This document shows, in pieces, positions 32,845-40,189 of a DNA stretch of 41,126 nucleotides. Under the pieces are notes generated by a model. That model had not been told where the DNA came from and did not search any database. It saw only the letters and a program-made list of their open reading frames with translations. The position numbers and the translations under genes were made by a program. Source of the DNA: Pseudarthrobacter naphthalenicus (lineage in GTDB: Bacteria > Actinomycetota > Actinomycetes > Actinomycetales > Micrococcaceae); contig NZ_JARESG010000026.1 of assembly GCF_029076445.1 (NCBI RefSeq), positions 1 through 41,126 of the forward strand, written 5' to 3'. The first letter of the stretch is position 1; each line of letters starts with the position of its first letter.

Positions 32845-32879
32845 AAAAGGTGGCGGCTAGGAGCGGCCGCCATCCTTTT
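32845..32879. terminator. Bidirectional terminator hairpin
   Basis: AAAAGGTGGCGGC (32845-32857) pairs with 32866-32879 through 13 bp with one bulged base and an 8-nt loop. A-run and T-run flank it on both strands. It separates the ligase remnant from the small-protein operon. Confidence 0.8.
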
Positions 32880-32941
32880 CACCATGGGGGAGGGGTCTGA
32901 CAAAGGGCATTCTTTGACCAATCGCACCCCCGGATACCGGA

Positions 32942-33016
32942 GCGGGTTATGCCCATTGTGGGCAGGTGGAGACCGGAGGATGAATCTCAAAGCTGTCCAC
33001 ACTGGGTATAACCCGC
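32942..33016. repeat. 13-bp inverted repeat
   Basis: GCGGGTTATGCCC (32942-32954) and, inverted, 33004-33016 match at 12 of 13 bases with a 49-nt spacer. It lies between the ligase remnant and the terminator. It could be a recombination or protein-binding site; no function can be assigned. Confidence 0.5.
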
Positions 33017-33029
33017 CGGAGCGCGGTCG

Positions 33030-34035
33030 TCAGTGGTGCCTGTTGTTCAGTTCAGGGGGAACCCTGACCTCTGCGGGGTCCAGCTCTGGCCTGATGCGCT
33101 TCCAAGTGACGGGGTGCCGAAAGGACGTGCCGGACCAGGCGACGTCGGCTGATACCTCGACCACGACTGGTTCGATCAGTGTCAGCCGCACGGGGCCTTT
33201 GTCCTTGCTGAATCTGTTCAGGGAGGACTCGCTGATCTCTTCGGGCCAGGGATGCCCGGGCCCGGCCGGGTGGAGGTGGCGGCCCAGTTCACGCCCTGCC
33301 TTCGTGGACACGACGGTCGAGCGGCCGACAATCTTCAGTTTGCCGCCGATGGGCAGGCCGACGATGATGAGTCACGGACCCGATCACGGCCGCGCACACC
33401 ACGTCCCAAATATCCTTGTGCTTGAGCTTCAACCAGATCCTGGCGGCCTCGTAGGGCTGGGAGCCTTTGAACATGAGACCTTCGATTCCTGTCGCGGGAA
33501 GATCCCGCAGCCACGTCTTCGCCAGGTCCATGTCCCTGGTGATGGGGGAGAGGTGCAATGGTGCGGCCCAGTCCCGGGCGAGCTCCTCGAGCAGCTGCCG
33601 GCGCCCGGGGAACGGCACACCGCGGGTGTCCTGTCCTGCAACGGCTAGAACATCGAAGGCGACGAATGAAGCGGGCAGTTCTTTGGCCAGGGCGGGAAGC
33701 GCGGCCTTGGAGGTGACCATGCGCTGCTGCAGCGCGTCGAAGTCCAGCCGGTCCCGGTTCCAAATGATGGTTTCACCATCCAGGACCACCCCGGGAGGCA
33801 CTTGCTCTGCGAGGGCGGCAGCTGCGTCCGGCAGGATTCGGGTAAGTTCTTTGCCCTGTCTGGACCACAGTGTCACCTTGCCGGCGTCGTTGAAGGCGGT
33901 AGTGCGGAAACCGTCGAATTTGGGTTCGGCGTTCAGGCCGCCGGGCAGTGCGTTGGGGCCGGGGAAGGCCTTGATGAGTTTCGCCAGGGCAACCGCGACC
34001 GGTGGGTGCAGTGCCGGTGGAAGGGACTCGGCCAT
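33030..34035 (-). pseudogene. ATP-dependent DNA ligase, frameshifted
   Basis: The first 225 or so codons from 34035 give a ligase adenylation domain with the Lys39 motif EPKFDGFR, a DGE motif (VVLDGETIIW), EGLMFKG and LKLKHKDIW. At about 33361-33375 the frame breaks: the 33289 frame degenerates (RRPAHRRQTEDC), while the neighbouring frame continues correctly as LIIVGLPIGGKLKIVGRS and GRHLHPAGPGHPWPEEI to 33030, the OB-fold end. One base change in length explains this. The truncated product would keep nucleotide binding but lose most of the OB domain. A sequencing error is possible. The family often takes part in non-homologous end joining or plasmid maintenance. Confidence 0.83.
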
Positions 34036-34114
34036 GGGCCAAGCCTAAAGGAGAATCCAGTACGAACGTCCGTGCTGGTTTTTACTTGGCCGTAGGACCT
34101 TCCGTAGCAGCGTC

Positions 34115-34387
34115 CTACGCGTCGACGCTGCGGAGTAATGCCGCCATGCTCCGCACAGCTGCCGGATCTTCCTGCCAGGGCTTCCCGCCTCGTGAGCAGG
34201 CATGAAAACCGGTGGCAGCTGACTCTTTCGCCGCCTCGGCGAGTTCGGCCCACGCGGCTTTCAGATCTGCCACCTGCTCAGGAGTCAACGGCTCCTGTTC
34301 CTTCGGCTCAGTGGCCGCTGCGAAGGCGGGGCGACCAGCAGCCGTCGCCGGCTTGCGCCGACGGGCGAACCGGCTCCACAGACCCAT
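34115..34387 (-). CDS. Unknown 90-residue protein
   Basis: The frame from ATG 34387 has AAGGGA 7 bp upstream. The protein is basic at the N terminus (GLWSRFARRRKP), then Ala-rich and helical with LTPEQVADLKAAWAELAEAA. It ends with ACSRGGKPWQEDPAAVRSMA. No family is recognised. The longer frame to 34531 runs through a hairpin and is unlikely to be coding. Confidence 0.5.
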   Translation of the reverse strand: MGLWSRFARRRKPATAAGRPAFAAATEPKEQEPLTPEQVADLKAAWAELAEAAKESAATGFHACSRGGKPWQEDPAAVRSMAALLRSVDA

Positions 34388-34422
34388 CGGCTTTCCCTTC
34401 GTATCGACACTCCAATGACCGT

Positions 34423-34473
34423 CCAGGGCAAAGCAGAGGGCCGCAACCGGTGGGAATGGGCCCTCTGCCCTGG
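34423..34473. repeat. Hairpin upstream of the 90-residue gene
   Basis: GCAGAGGGCC (34433-34442) pairs perfectly with 34459-34468, extended by CCAGG/CCTGG after a small bulge. It lies between the minus-strand gene and the first copy of the repeated leader and may act as a terminator or insulator. Confidence 0.5.
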
Positions 34474-34554
34474 ATGTAAACATCCTGCTGCTTACGCCTT
34501 CGAGCATGCCATACCGGTAGTGATGGTGCATGCTCGCAGGGCTCGCACCCGTTT

Positions 34555-34918
34555 GGGCGTCCGCGGGCGCGGCCGGCTGTTGGGTCCAGTGCCGGCTCCG
34601 CAGGGCTCCGCCGTCCCTGGCCCTGTGTTGTCTGCGACGCCTTTTGGCTGCTGTCCTGACGGATTGTACGTGTCCGCTCCGGCCGGTCTAGCCCCTCCTT
34701 CGTCGGGGCCTGCGGTGCAGGAAATGTCCCTGCGGCGCTCCTTCGTCGCTGATTTCCTCCGGGAATTTCCCGCACCTTGCCCTGCGGGTAGACAGGCCTC
34801 CGTCGGCCACAGCTCCGCAAGCTTCGCCAGCAGCCAAAACAACGGGGGAGAGGGGACGCTGGCCGGTCACCTGAGCCGCCCCACCCACCAACCCTTTCGG
34901 CAAAAAAGGAGCAACACC
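34555..34918 (+). promoter_or_regulatory. Repeated structured leader, copy A
   Basis: This is the first of three copies of a leader of about 362 bp that runs to the ribosome site AAAAAAGGAGCAACACC and the ATG. Conserved parts are the GC-rich start (GGGCGTCCG...), a TTTTGGCTGCTG arm matched by CAGCAGCCAAAA about 190 bp downstream, a GGCCCC/GGGGCC-type hairpin and the final block. An internal stem pairs 34716-34730 with 34761-34774. Its sequence differs from copy B but stays paired. It probably contains the promoter for the gene at 34919. Confidence 0.8.
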
Positions 34919-35350
34919 ATGAACGCAGTCACTAAGAGGGCCGTGACCACCGTCGACACCGGCGAAACGGTCCACGATGTGCCCGTGCTCGTCGATTACC
35001 ACATGAACGACGGCTACGACTGGATGGACGTCATCAGCGAACACGGCTGGGCCGTAATCCCCAGCTGGGGCTGTGACGGCTGGGACCTGGGCCAGTGGCC
35101 GTACGTCATGGTCGCCGCGATCCGTACCGCCGACGAGATCGGGAACCTGTTCGGCATGGCCACCTACTGCGAAGGCGACGTACGAACGACCTTCTATCGG
35201 ACCAAGGCGAGGTTCTGGACCGCGATAAGTGAGCAGGCGTTCTTCCACTGGAAGAACGGGCAGGCCCAAGGACCGGCAGACCTGCCCGAGGCCGCCGCCG
35301 AACTGCCCAGCCGCTACCGGATGCCCTACGCCGTGCGGGACGCCGCCTAA
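34919..35350 (+). CDS. Unknown acidic protein behind leader copy A
   Basis: This 143-residue protein follows the repeated leader with a perfect AAGGAG site. It is acidic (about 19 Asp/Glu against 11 Lys/Arg) and Trp-rich (YDWMDVISEHGWAVIPSWGC, then DGWDLGQWPYVMVAA). No family is recognised. The frame is open far upstream, but the repeated leader and ribosome site fix this start. A strong hairpin ends the gene. If the leaders mark early-entry genes of a conjugative plasmid, an anti-defence role is conceivable. Confidence 0.7.
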   Translation: MNAVTKRAVTTVDTGETVHDVPVLVDYHMNDGYDWMDVISEHGWAVIPSWGCDGWDLGQWPYVMVAAIRTADEIGNLFGMATYCEGDVRTTFYRTKARFWTAISEQAFFHWKNGQAQGPADLPEAAAELPSRYRMPYAVRDAA

Positions 35351-35361
35351 CCAGCACTGAC

Positions 35362-35404
35362 AACCGCTGTACTGCCCGGCCGCAAGCCGGGCAGTACAGC
35401 GGTT
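35362..35404. terminator. Strong 19-bp hairpin
   Basis: AACCGCTGTACTGCCCGGC (35362-35380) pairs perfectly with 35386-35404 around CGCAA. It directly follows the 143-residue gene. There is no T-run, but the stem is unusually long and perfect. Confidence 0.8.
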
Positions 35405-35429
35405 CATACGACTCCGAAGGAGCCAGCAC

Positions 35430-35780
35430 ATGAGCAACGACACCACCGCCCCCATGGGCATCACCGCCCTGATCTACCGCGACGCCCTGGGCACGGACTT
35501 CTCGAACCGGGGCATCTCCGCCCGCGTCATGGAAGTGACCGTCATCGGCGAGGGCATCGACCCGGTTTTCGAGGCCACCGAGGAACGGCCCGCCGTCCGG
35601 CTCGTCAAAAACGAGCACTTCCACCGCGAAACCGTGGTCCACGCCGAGCCGGTCGCCCCGGAAGGTGAACCTGCACCGTGGTACATGTTCGGCGGAACGT
35701 TTATCTTCAGCAGTGACGCGAGGTTCCGCCGCGCAGCTGGACACTATGGAGCCGTCCCGCTCCACGACCGCCGCGAATAG
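35430..35780 (+). CDS. Unknown 116-residue protein
   Basis: ATG 35430 follows GAAGGAGCC. The protein (MGITALIYRDALGTDFSNRG, then RVMEVTVIGEGIDPVFEATE) looks like a small soluble mixed alpha/beta protein and is not recognised. It has no repeated leader of its own; it lies after the terminator hairpin of the previous gene and may rely on read-through or a local promoter. Pfam-type assignment is not possible by eye. Confidence 0.6.
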   Translation: MSNDTTAPMGITALIYRDALGTDFSNRGISARVMEVTVIGEGIDPVFEATEERPAVRLVKNEHFHRETVVHAEPVAPEGEPAPWYMFGGTFIFSSDARFRRAAGHYGAVPLHDRRE

Positions 35781-36016
35781 GGCCGAGGGTGGCCGGTCTT
35801 TCGGGGCCGGTCACCGCGGGCGGTCCGCCGTCGGGGCCGGCTTGTCTAGGTGGTTGGCGGCGGCGGACCGCCCATTCCGCAGCAGCCAGGTGCCGGGCGG
35901 CGGCCGCCGGCGGCAAGCCCGGGGCTGGCAGCGTCGTTGTTGTCCTTGGCCCAGGGGGTGGAAGGGCAGGCTCGCAAGGGCTCGCCCTGGTTTCCGCTGC
36001 GCTGCAACCAGTTGAA
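35781..36016. other. GC-rich noncoding gap
   Basis: No gene is supported. The stretch is very rich in GGCC and GGCGG runs and could form several hairpins, but none has clear terminator features. Confidence 0.5.
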
Positions 36017-36378
36017 GGGCGTCCGCTGGCGCGGCCGGCTGTTGGGTCCAGTGCCGGCTCCGCAGGGCTCCGCCGTCCCTGGCCCTTTTGTGTCTACGAC
36101 GTTTTGGCTGCTGTCCTGACGGATTGTACGTGCCCGTTCCGGCCCCTCTAGCCCCTCCTTCGTCGGGGCCTGCGGCCCGGAAAGTCTTCTGCGGCGCTCC
36201 TTCGTCGCTTATTTCCTCCGAAGATTTTCCGGGTCTTGCCCTCACGGGTAGACGGGCCTGCACGGGCACAGCTCCGCAAGCTTCGCCAGCAGCCAAAACA
36301 ACGGGGGGAGAGGGGACGCTGGCCGGTCACCTGAGCCGCCCCACCCACCAACCCTTTCGGCAAAAAAGGAGCAACACC
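36017..36378 (+). promoter_or_regulatory. Repeated structured leader, copy B
   Basis: This 362-bp copy is the intact reference. The outer 13-bp inverted repeat is 36101-36113 with 36287-36299. The inner stem pairs 36176-36189 (CCCGGAAAGTCTTC) with 36220-36233, 13 Watson-Crick pairs and one G-U. GGCCCC 36141-36146 pairs with 36165-36170. It ends in the same ribosome site as copies A and C. The CG at 36100-36101 is the position at which copy C was split by the IS110 element. Confidence 0.85.
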
Positions 36379-37392
36379 ATGAACGACTTCATCAAATTCA
36401 CCGGCCCGGCCGACGTCTTGGCTTTCATTCCGCACACGCTGGGGCAGACCCCCACGGAGTCCTTTGTCGCATTGACCATGCAGGGCAACAAGATCGGCGC
36501 GACCCTGCGCGTGGATGCTCCGTTCGGGCAGGATCCCGTTGGTTACGCCCAAACCATCGTCAGCTACCTGACCGCTGACGAGGCCGCTACCGGCAGCCTG
36601 CTGGTCATCTACACCGATGAGGGCACGATCGACGGCAGCCGCCCCTACGCGGGGCACGTGCAGGCACTGCGCACCGAACTGGAAACCGCCGGGATGCCCC
36701 TGCAGGACGCGTGGCTGGTGAGCTCGAAGCTGTGGCGGAACTACCACTGCACAGATACCAGCTGCTGCCCGGACCAGCCGCTGGATGCGATCACCACCAG
36801 CAACGGCAACGCCGCCCTGATCTACCGGGGGAGCGCCGTGACCGGGTTCATCGCACCGGCCCCGTTCGCCGGAGACGAGACGGCCCGCGAGGCTATCGCC
36901 GCGCACAAGCCCGACGGATGGCCCGAGGATCTGGAAGCAAGCCGCGCCGCGTGGGCCAAGGTGCTGAAGGACCCCAAGAGCCTGACGACCGAGACCGCGC
37001 ACCAGCTGGCTGGCGCGTTGCAGCACCCCACCGTCCGGGACTACATGATGGGCGACATCGTCCCGCACGCGCCCGAGCACTTCACCTCCGTCATGCTTGG
37101 TGTGTTTCGCGCCCGCCCGGACTGGGCCCGCGTGGACACGGCGCAGGAAGTCGCGTTCGAGCTGATGAAAGTCACCCCGGAAGGGCAGCGCGCCCCCATG
37201 TTGTGCCTGATCGGCTGGCTGGAATGGCTCAAAGGACAGTCCAGCTTCGCTGCCCGGTACTTCAAGCTCGCGCTGGAGGACGTGGCCGGGTATCGGCTGG
37301 CGGAACTGCTGGGCGAACTGGTCAACCGCGGCCTGCTGGCAGAGTGCAGCCGCGATCCGAAAAAGGCCTATGACCGCCGCTTGAAGCGCTAG
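36379..37392 (+). CDS. DUF4192-family protein
   Basis: This 337-residue protein begins with the typical DUF4192 N terminus (FTGPADVLAFIPHTLGQTPT, ESFVALTMQGNKIGATLRVD) and continues to the C-terminal helical part around LCLIGWLEWLKGQSSFAARY. The family is confined mainly to Actinobacteria, is frequent on plasmids and has no known function. The start is set by the leader's AAGGAG site; the frame remains open upstream through the leader. A terminator hairpin follows at 37400-37434. Confidence 0.88.
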   Translation: MNDFIKFTGPADVLAFIPHTLGQTPTESFVALTMQGNKIGATLRVDAPFGQDPVGYAQTIVSYLTADEAATGSLLVIYTDEGTIDGSRPYAGHVQALRTELETAGMPLQDAWLVSSKLWRNYHCTDTSCCPDQPLDAITTSNGNAALIYRGSAVTGFIAPAPFAGDETAREAIAAHKPDGWPEDLEASRAAWAKVLKDPKSLTTETAHQLAGALQHPTVRDYMMGDIVPHAPEHFTSVMLGVFRARPDWARVDTAQEVAFELMKVTPEGQRAPMLCLIGWLEWLKGQSSFAARYFKLALEDVAGYRLAELLGELVNRGLLAECSRDPKKAYDRRLKR

Positions 37393-37399
37393 CTTCGAC

Positions 37400-37434
37400 A
37401 GGGCCGGACTCCACTACAAGAGGGGTCCGGCCCT
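37400..37434. terminator. Terminator after DUF4192 gene
   Basis: AGGGCCGGACTCC (37400-37412) pairs with 37422-37434 at 12 of 13 positions, 8 bp after the stop codon. There is no strong T-run. Confidence 0.7.
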
Positions 37435-37591
37435 CCTCACGGATCTTCACCAGGTGCGCGGCGGCCTCCCCCGCTTCGCTCCGCCGGCCGCGTATACGCT
37501 GCGCGGGCGCAGCGACTTCCAGCCCGCGCGCAGGAACTGCCGATACTGTGAAAGGACACCGCCGTCCCGTACCAGCCAAGGAGTCCCGAGC

Positions 37592-37744
37592 GTGGCAGAT
37601 CCATTCCGCATGACCGAAGACGATACCGTTGCCCCGGACGCGAGCCCCCTTGAAGACATCCTGGAACTGAGCCTGCTCACCGCAGGCCCAGCCACCGGAC
37701 CAGTAGACCGGCCAAGGAAAGACCACCGACACTACGAGCTGTAA
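37592..37744 (+). CDS. Small 50-residue protein
   Basis: GTG 37592 has AAGGAG 9 bp upstream and opens a 50-codon frame: an acidic stretch (MTEDDTVAPDASPLEDILEL) followed by a basic tail (RPRKDHRHYEL). It is followed by a strong terminator, which supports a real transcription unit. No family is recognised. Confidence 0.6.
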   Translation: MADPFRMTEDDTVAPDASPLEDILELSLLTAGPATGPVDRPRKDHRHYEL

Positions 37745-37796
37745 CCGAAAGCAGCACTGACGCTGCACCACAGATTTCCTTATTGCCGAGGGAACT

Positions 37797-37831
37797 AAGG
37801 AAGGCCGGCACGGACAGTGCCGGCCTTCCTT
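37797..37831. terminator. Strong terminator
   Basis: AAGGAAGGCCGGCAC (37797-37811) pairs perfectly with 37817-37831 around a 5-nt loop, with an A-rich start and T-rich end. It ends the small-protein transcript. Confidence 0.88.
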
Positions 37832-37897
37832 CATGCGCGCAGGCACATGTAGCTGTGGACCGGGGGAGTGGGTGTTCGCCAGGGCTCACACCGATAA

Positions 37898-37982
37898 GGG
37901 CGTCCGCTGGCGCGGCCGGCTGTTGGGTCCAGTGCCGGCTCCGCAGGGCTCCGCCGTCCCTGGCCCTTTTGTGTCTACGACG
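37898..37982 (+). promoter_or_regulatory. Repeated structured leader, copy C, upstream part
   Basis: These 85 bp correspond to 36017-36101 of copy B and stop at the CG where the IS110 element is inserted. With 39913-40189 (277 bp, equal to 36102-36378) they rebuild a full 362-bp leader without gaps. Confidence 0.9.
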
Positions 37983-38106
37983 ATGCTCCTATAGGCGTCA
38001 AATTAGTTCGAGGGTTCATTGAATCCGCCCGAGCCTTGCCTAGTGAAGAGCGTTAGGCTGATGCTTTCACAGCCTATTCAGGCTGCTGGATAGCGAGGGG
38101 GAGCGC

Positions 38107-38442
38107 ATGGACCAGCATCAGCATGGAGTTGTTGGATTTCACGAAGTGGATGAAGACCGGAACCCGGTGGCCTTGCCGACCGAGGGAGCAGCTGAGGACG
38201 TCGTCCATTCCGGCCTCAAGCTGAACCCATTCATCGGGGTGCTGTGGCTGGTGGTCGGAGTCTTGGTTGTCGGGGGAGTGGCATTCCTTTTGAACGCTCC
38301 TTTGTCTGTGTCAATGGGTGACCGGGTCAGTATGGCCTACGTCCTGTTTTCGTTTGCCCCGCAGGGTGTATTCGTCGGGTTCTCGGCCTTCCTCGGCCTG
38401 ATGTTCTGGCATGCCTGGCAGTGGCAGCGCCGGCGCGGCTAG
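38107..38442 (+). CDS. Small membrane protein, passenger in IS110 element
   Basis: This 111-residue protein has a soluble N terminus of about 40 residues, then two transmembrane helices (NPFIGVLWLVVGVLVVGGVA and VLFSFAPQGVFVGFSAFLGL region) and a basic C-terminal end (WQWQRRRG). ATG 38107 follows GAGGGGGAG. It lies within the inserted segment, converging on the transposase gene with a 15-bp gap, so it moves with the element. No family or function is recognised. Confidence 0.7.
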   Translation: MDQHQHGVVGFHEVDEDRNPVALPTEGAAEDVVHSGLKLNPFIGVLWLVVGVLVVGGVAFLLNAPLSVSMGDRVSMAYVLFSFAPQGVFVGFSAFLGLMFWHAWQWQRRRG

Positions 38443-38457
38443 CACAGGAAATGTAGC

Positions 38458-39675
38458 CTAGGCTGCTTTTTGCTCGGTGAGCCATTGTCGGTAGGTCGCC
38501 GCGAGCTCGTCGTTGCGGATGTGCCCGCGTTCCAGACGGGAGAGGATGGACACCCATTGGCCAAGTTCGCCGGCGACGGTCGCGATCGTCATTCCGAGTT
38601 CTGTGCGGACTCGGCGGAGGTCGGAGTTATCTGGTGCCGGCCGGGGGTTGGTGATCTGTCGGTAGATTTCCCGGGCTGCGTAGCGTTTGAGGCAGCGCAT
38701 GATTTCGCGTTTGCCCTTGCCCTCGGCCGTGCGTTTTGCGACGTATTCCTTGGTCCGTTGACACGAGCCCATGCGCACCAGGACCACTTGGTGCAAAGCG
38801 TTATTGGCGCTGCGGTCGCCGCCCCTGCTTAGCCGGTGTCGGGTTGTCTTGCCGGACGAGGCTGGTACCGGCGCGACGCCAACGAGCGAAGCGAACTGGG
38901 CCTCGTTTCCCAGACGGTCCGGGTTGTCCCCGAAGGTGATCAACAGCTGGCTGGCTACCTCGGTTCCAACACCTGGGAGATCACAGAGCAGCGGAGCGTA
39001 GCTGCCGAGGATTTCCTTGAGTGCCGCGTCGGCAGCCTCAATTTCGGCTCCCAATGCTTGGCAGCGTGCTGCCAACGCCTTGAGCGTCAAAAGGGTCACG
39101 TACTCGGGGTCCGCCAGGTGCCCTGAAGGTCTCGTGCGCTGTAGGGCAGTAATCAGCGCGGAGGTCGCCAGCGCCCGGTATTTCGCCCGGACTTTATCGG
39201 GGGCCGAAACGAGGAGCGCTTTGATCTGGTTGATGGCCGCGGTCCGGGCCTTGATGGCCGAGGCGCGCCCCGAACGTATGATCCGCAGGCATTCGACCGG
39301 GCCGTCCTTGGCCTTCGGGATCGCCTTCGTCCGTCCCTCGAGCACCGACTTGGCGGCCTGGTAGGCATCAAGGGGATCGGACTTCCCCTTGAGCCGGCGG
39401 ACGGCCCGGTTCGGGCGGTTTACCTCCATCACGGTAAGCCCTTCACCCCGAAGGGTTCGGGCGAGTTCGGCGCCGTAGGATCCGGTTCCTTCGACGCCGA
39501 CGGCGGTAACCGTGCCGTAGCTGGTGATGAAGTCGATGATTTTCCGGTATCCGGACCCCACGGCCAGGAATTCCTTGTCCGCGAGGGGTTTGCCGTGTTC
39601 GTTGATGACGGCCACGTGGTGTGTGTCGGAGTGGGTGTCTATGCCCGCGATGACTTTTGTTGGTTTGCTTGCCAA
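38458..39675 (-). CDS. IS110-family transposase with C-terminal HTH extension
   Basis: This 405-residue protein has the RuvC-like DEDD domain (GIDTHSDTHHVAV, VGVEGTGSYG, KSDPLDAYQAAK) and the C-terminal Tnp20 domain (LCDLPGVGTEVASQLL, then VGVAPVPASSGKTTRHRLSRGG, which holds the expected catalytic Ser region). It should act as an RNA-guided recombinase. After the Tnp20 domain, the last 60 residues (LRRVRTELGMTIATVAGELG ... LSRLERGH) look like an XRE-type HTH, which is not usual for the family. The start is TTG 39675; a GAGGGG lies 12 bp upstream. The gene appears intact. Confidence 0.88.
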   Translation of the reverse strand: MASKPTKVIAGIDTHSDTHHVAVINEHGKPLADKEFLAVGSGYRKIIDFITSYGTVTAVGVEGTGSYGAELARTLRGEGLTVMEVNRPNRAVRRLKGKSDPLDAYQAAKSVLEGRTKAIPKAKDGPVECLRIIRSGRASAIKARTAAINQIKALLVSAPDKVRAKYRALATSALITALQRTRPSGHLADPEYVTLLTLKALAARCQALGAEIEAADAALKEILGSYAPLLCDLPGVGTEVASQLLITFGDNPDRLGNEAQFASLVGVAPVPASSGKTTRHRLSRGGDRSANNALHQVVLVRMGSCQRTKEYVAKRTAEGKGKREIMRCLKRYAAREIYRQITNPRPAPDNSDLRRVRTELGMTIATVAGELGQWVSILSRLERGHIRNDELAATYRQWLTEQKAA

Positions 39676-39910
39676 GATGGAAATTGCCCCTCAGTCGCGT
39701 CGAATGCTGATTGATCGGGCGCGGGCCAGGTGGGCAGACAAAACGGTAATGGGACTGGTCGTATCAGGCTCCTATGAGGTCATGTCCGCCTGGCTCGACA
39801 CCCCTTTTAACGGACCTTGAGCCGGCGGACAGATCGTCGGGAAGACAGTGCCGCCTGGTACGTCAGTTTTTGGCTGGGTCACGCCGGCTCAAGGACTGTT
39901 CCAGTATTAC
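39676..39910 (-). ncRNA. Predicted bridge RNA of the IS110 element
   Basis: Read on the minus strand, the region folds around a perfect 13-bp stem (39882-39894 with 39815-39827) enclosing a target loop. In that loop, 39868-39876 (CAGCCAAAA in the RNA) equals the target flank beside the core, and 39835-39839 (CGACG) is complementary to the other flank including the core. Further downstream, 39768-39775 (ATAGGAGC) matches the element's right end and 39744-39750 (ATTACCG) complements its left end. Order and polarity fit the target-then-donor loop layout known for IS110 bridge RNAs. The 5' and 3' ends of the RNA are not defined. Confidence 0.8.
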
Positions 39911-40189
39911 CGTTTTGGCTGCTGTCCTGACGGATTGTACGTGCCCGTTCCGGCCCCTCTAGCCCCTCCTTCGTCGGGGCCTGCGGCCCGGAAAGTCTTC
40001 TCCGGCGCTCCTTCGTCGCTTATTTCCTCCGAAGATTTTCCGGGTCTTGCCCTCACGGGTAGACGGGCCTGCACGGGCACAGCTCCGCAAGCTTCGCCAG
40101 CAGCCAAAACAACGGGGGGAGAGGGGACGCTGGCCGGTCACCTGAGCCGCCCCACCCACCAACCCTTTCGGCAAAAAAGGAGCAACACC
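39911..40189 (+). promoter_or_regulatory. Repeated structured leader, copy C, downstream part
   Basis: From the IS110 core CG, this continues the leader to the ribosome site AAAAAAGGAGCAACACC before the DprA-like gene. It keeps the inner stem and the CAGCAGCCAAAAC arm. It is cut off from the first 85 bp of its leader, so a promoter located there would no longer drive the gene. Confidence 0.85.

Larger units (their letters stand above)
37983..39910 (-). mobile_element. IS110-family element with passenger gene
   Basis: Comparison with leader copy B defines the insertion to the base: the leader is interrupted after CG 37981-37982 and resumes at CG 39911-39912, with no other change. The inserted 1,928 bp hold a DEDD transposase gene on the minus strand, a 235-bp noncoding left end upstream of it, and an unusually long right end that contains a membrane-protein gene. 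A 2-bp shared core without inverted repeats is typical of IS110. Segments of the noncoding end match both element ends and both target flanks. Confidence 0.9.

Noticed and set aside
34415..34918. Long open frames running through the repeated leaders (also upstream of 36379 and 40190)
   Set aside because: The leaders are nearly identical noncoding repeats; the strong ribosome site directly before each ATG and the conserved stem structure fix the real starts.
39734..39922. 17-nt inverted match ATTACCGTTTTG-CTGC between the IS110 left junction and an internal site, taken at first as a long terminal repeat
   Set aside because: Half of the match lies in target DNA outside the element; the ATTACCG part is better explained as the donor guide, and the remainder may be chance.
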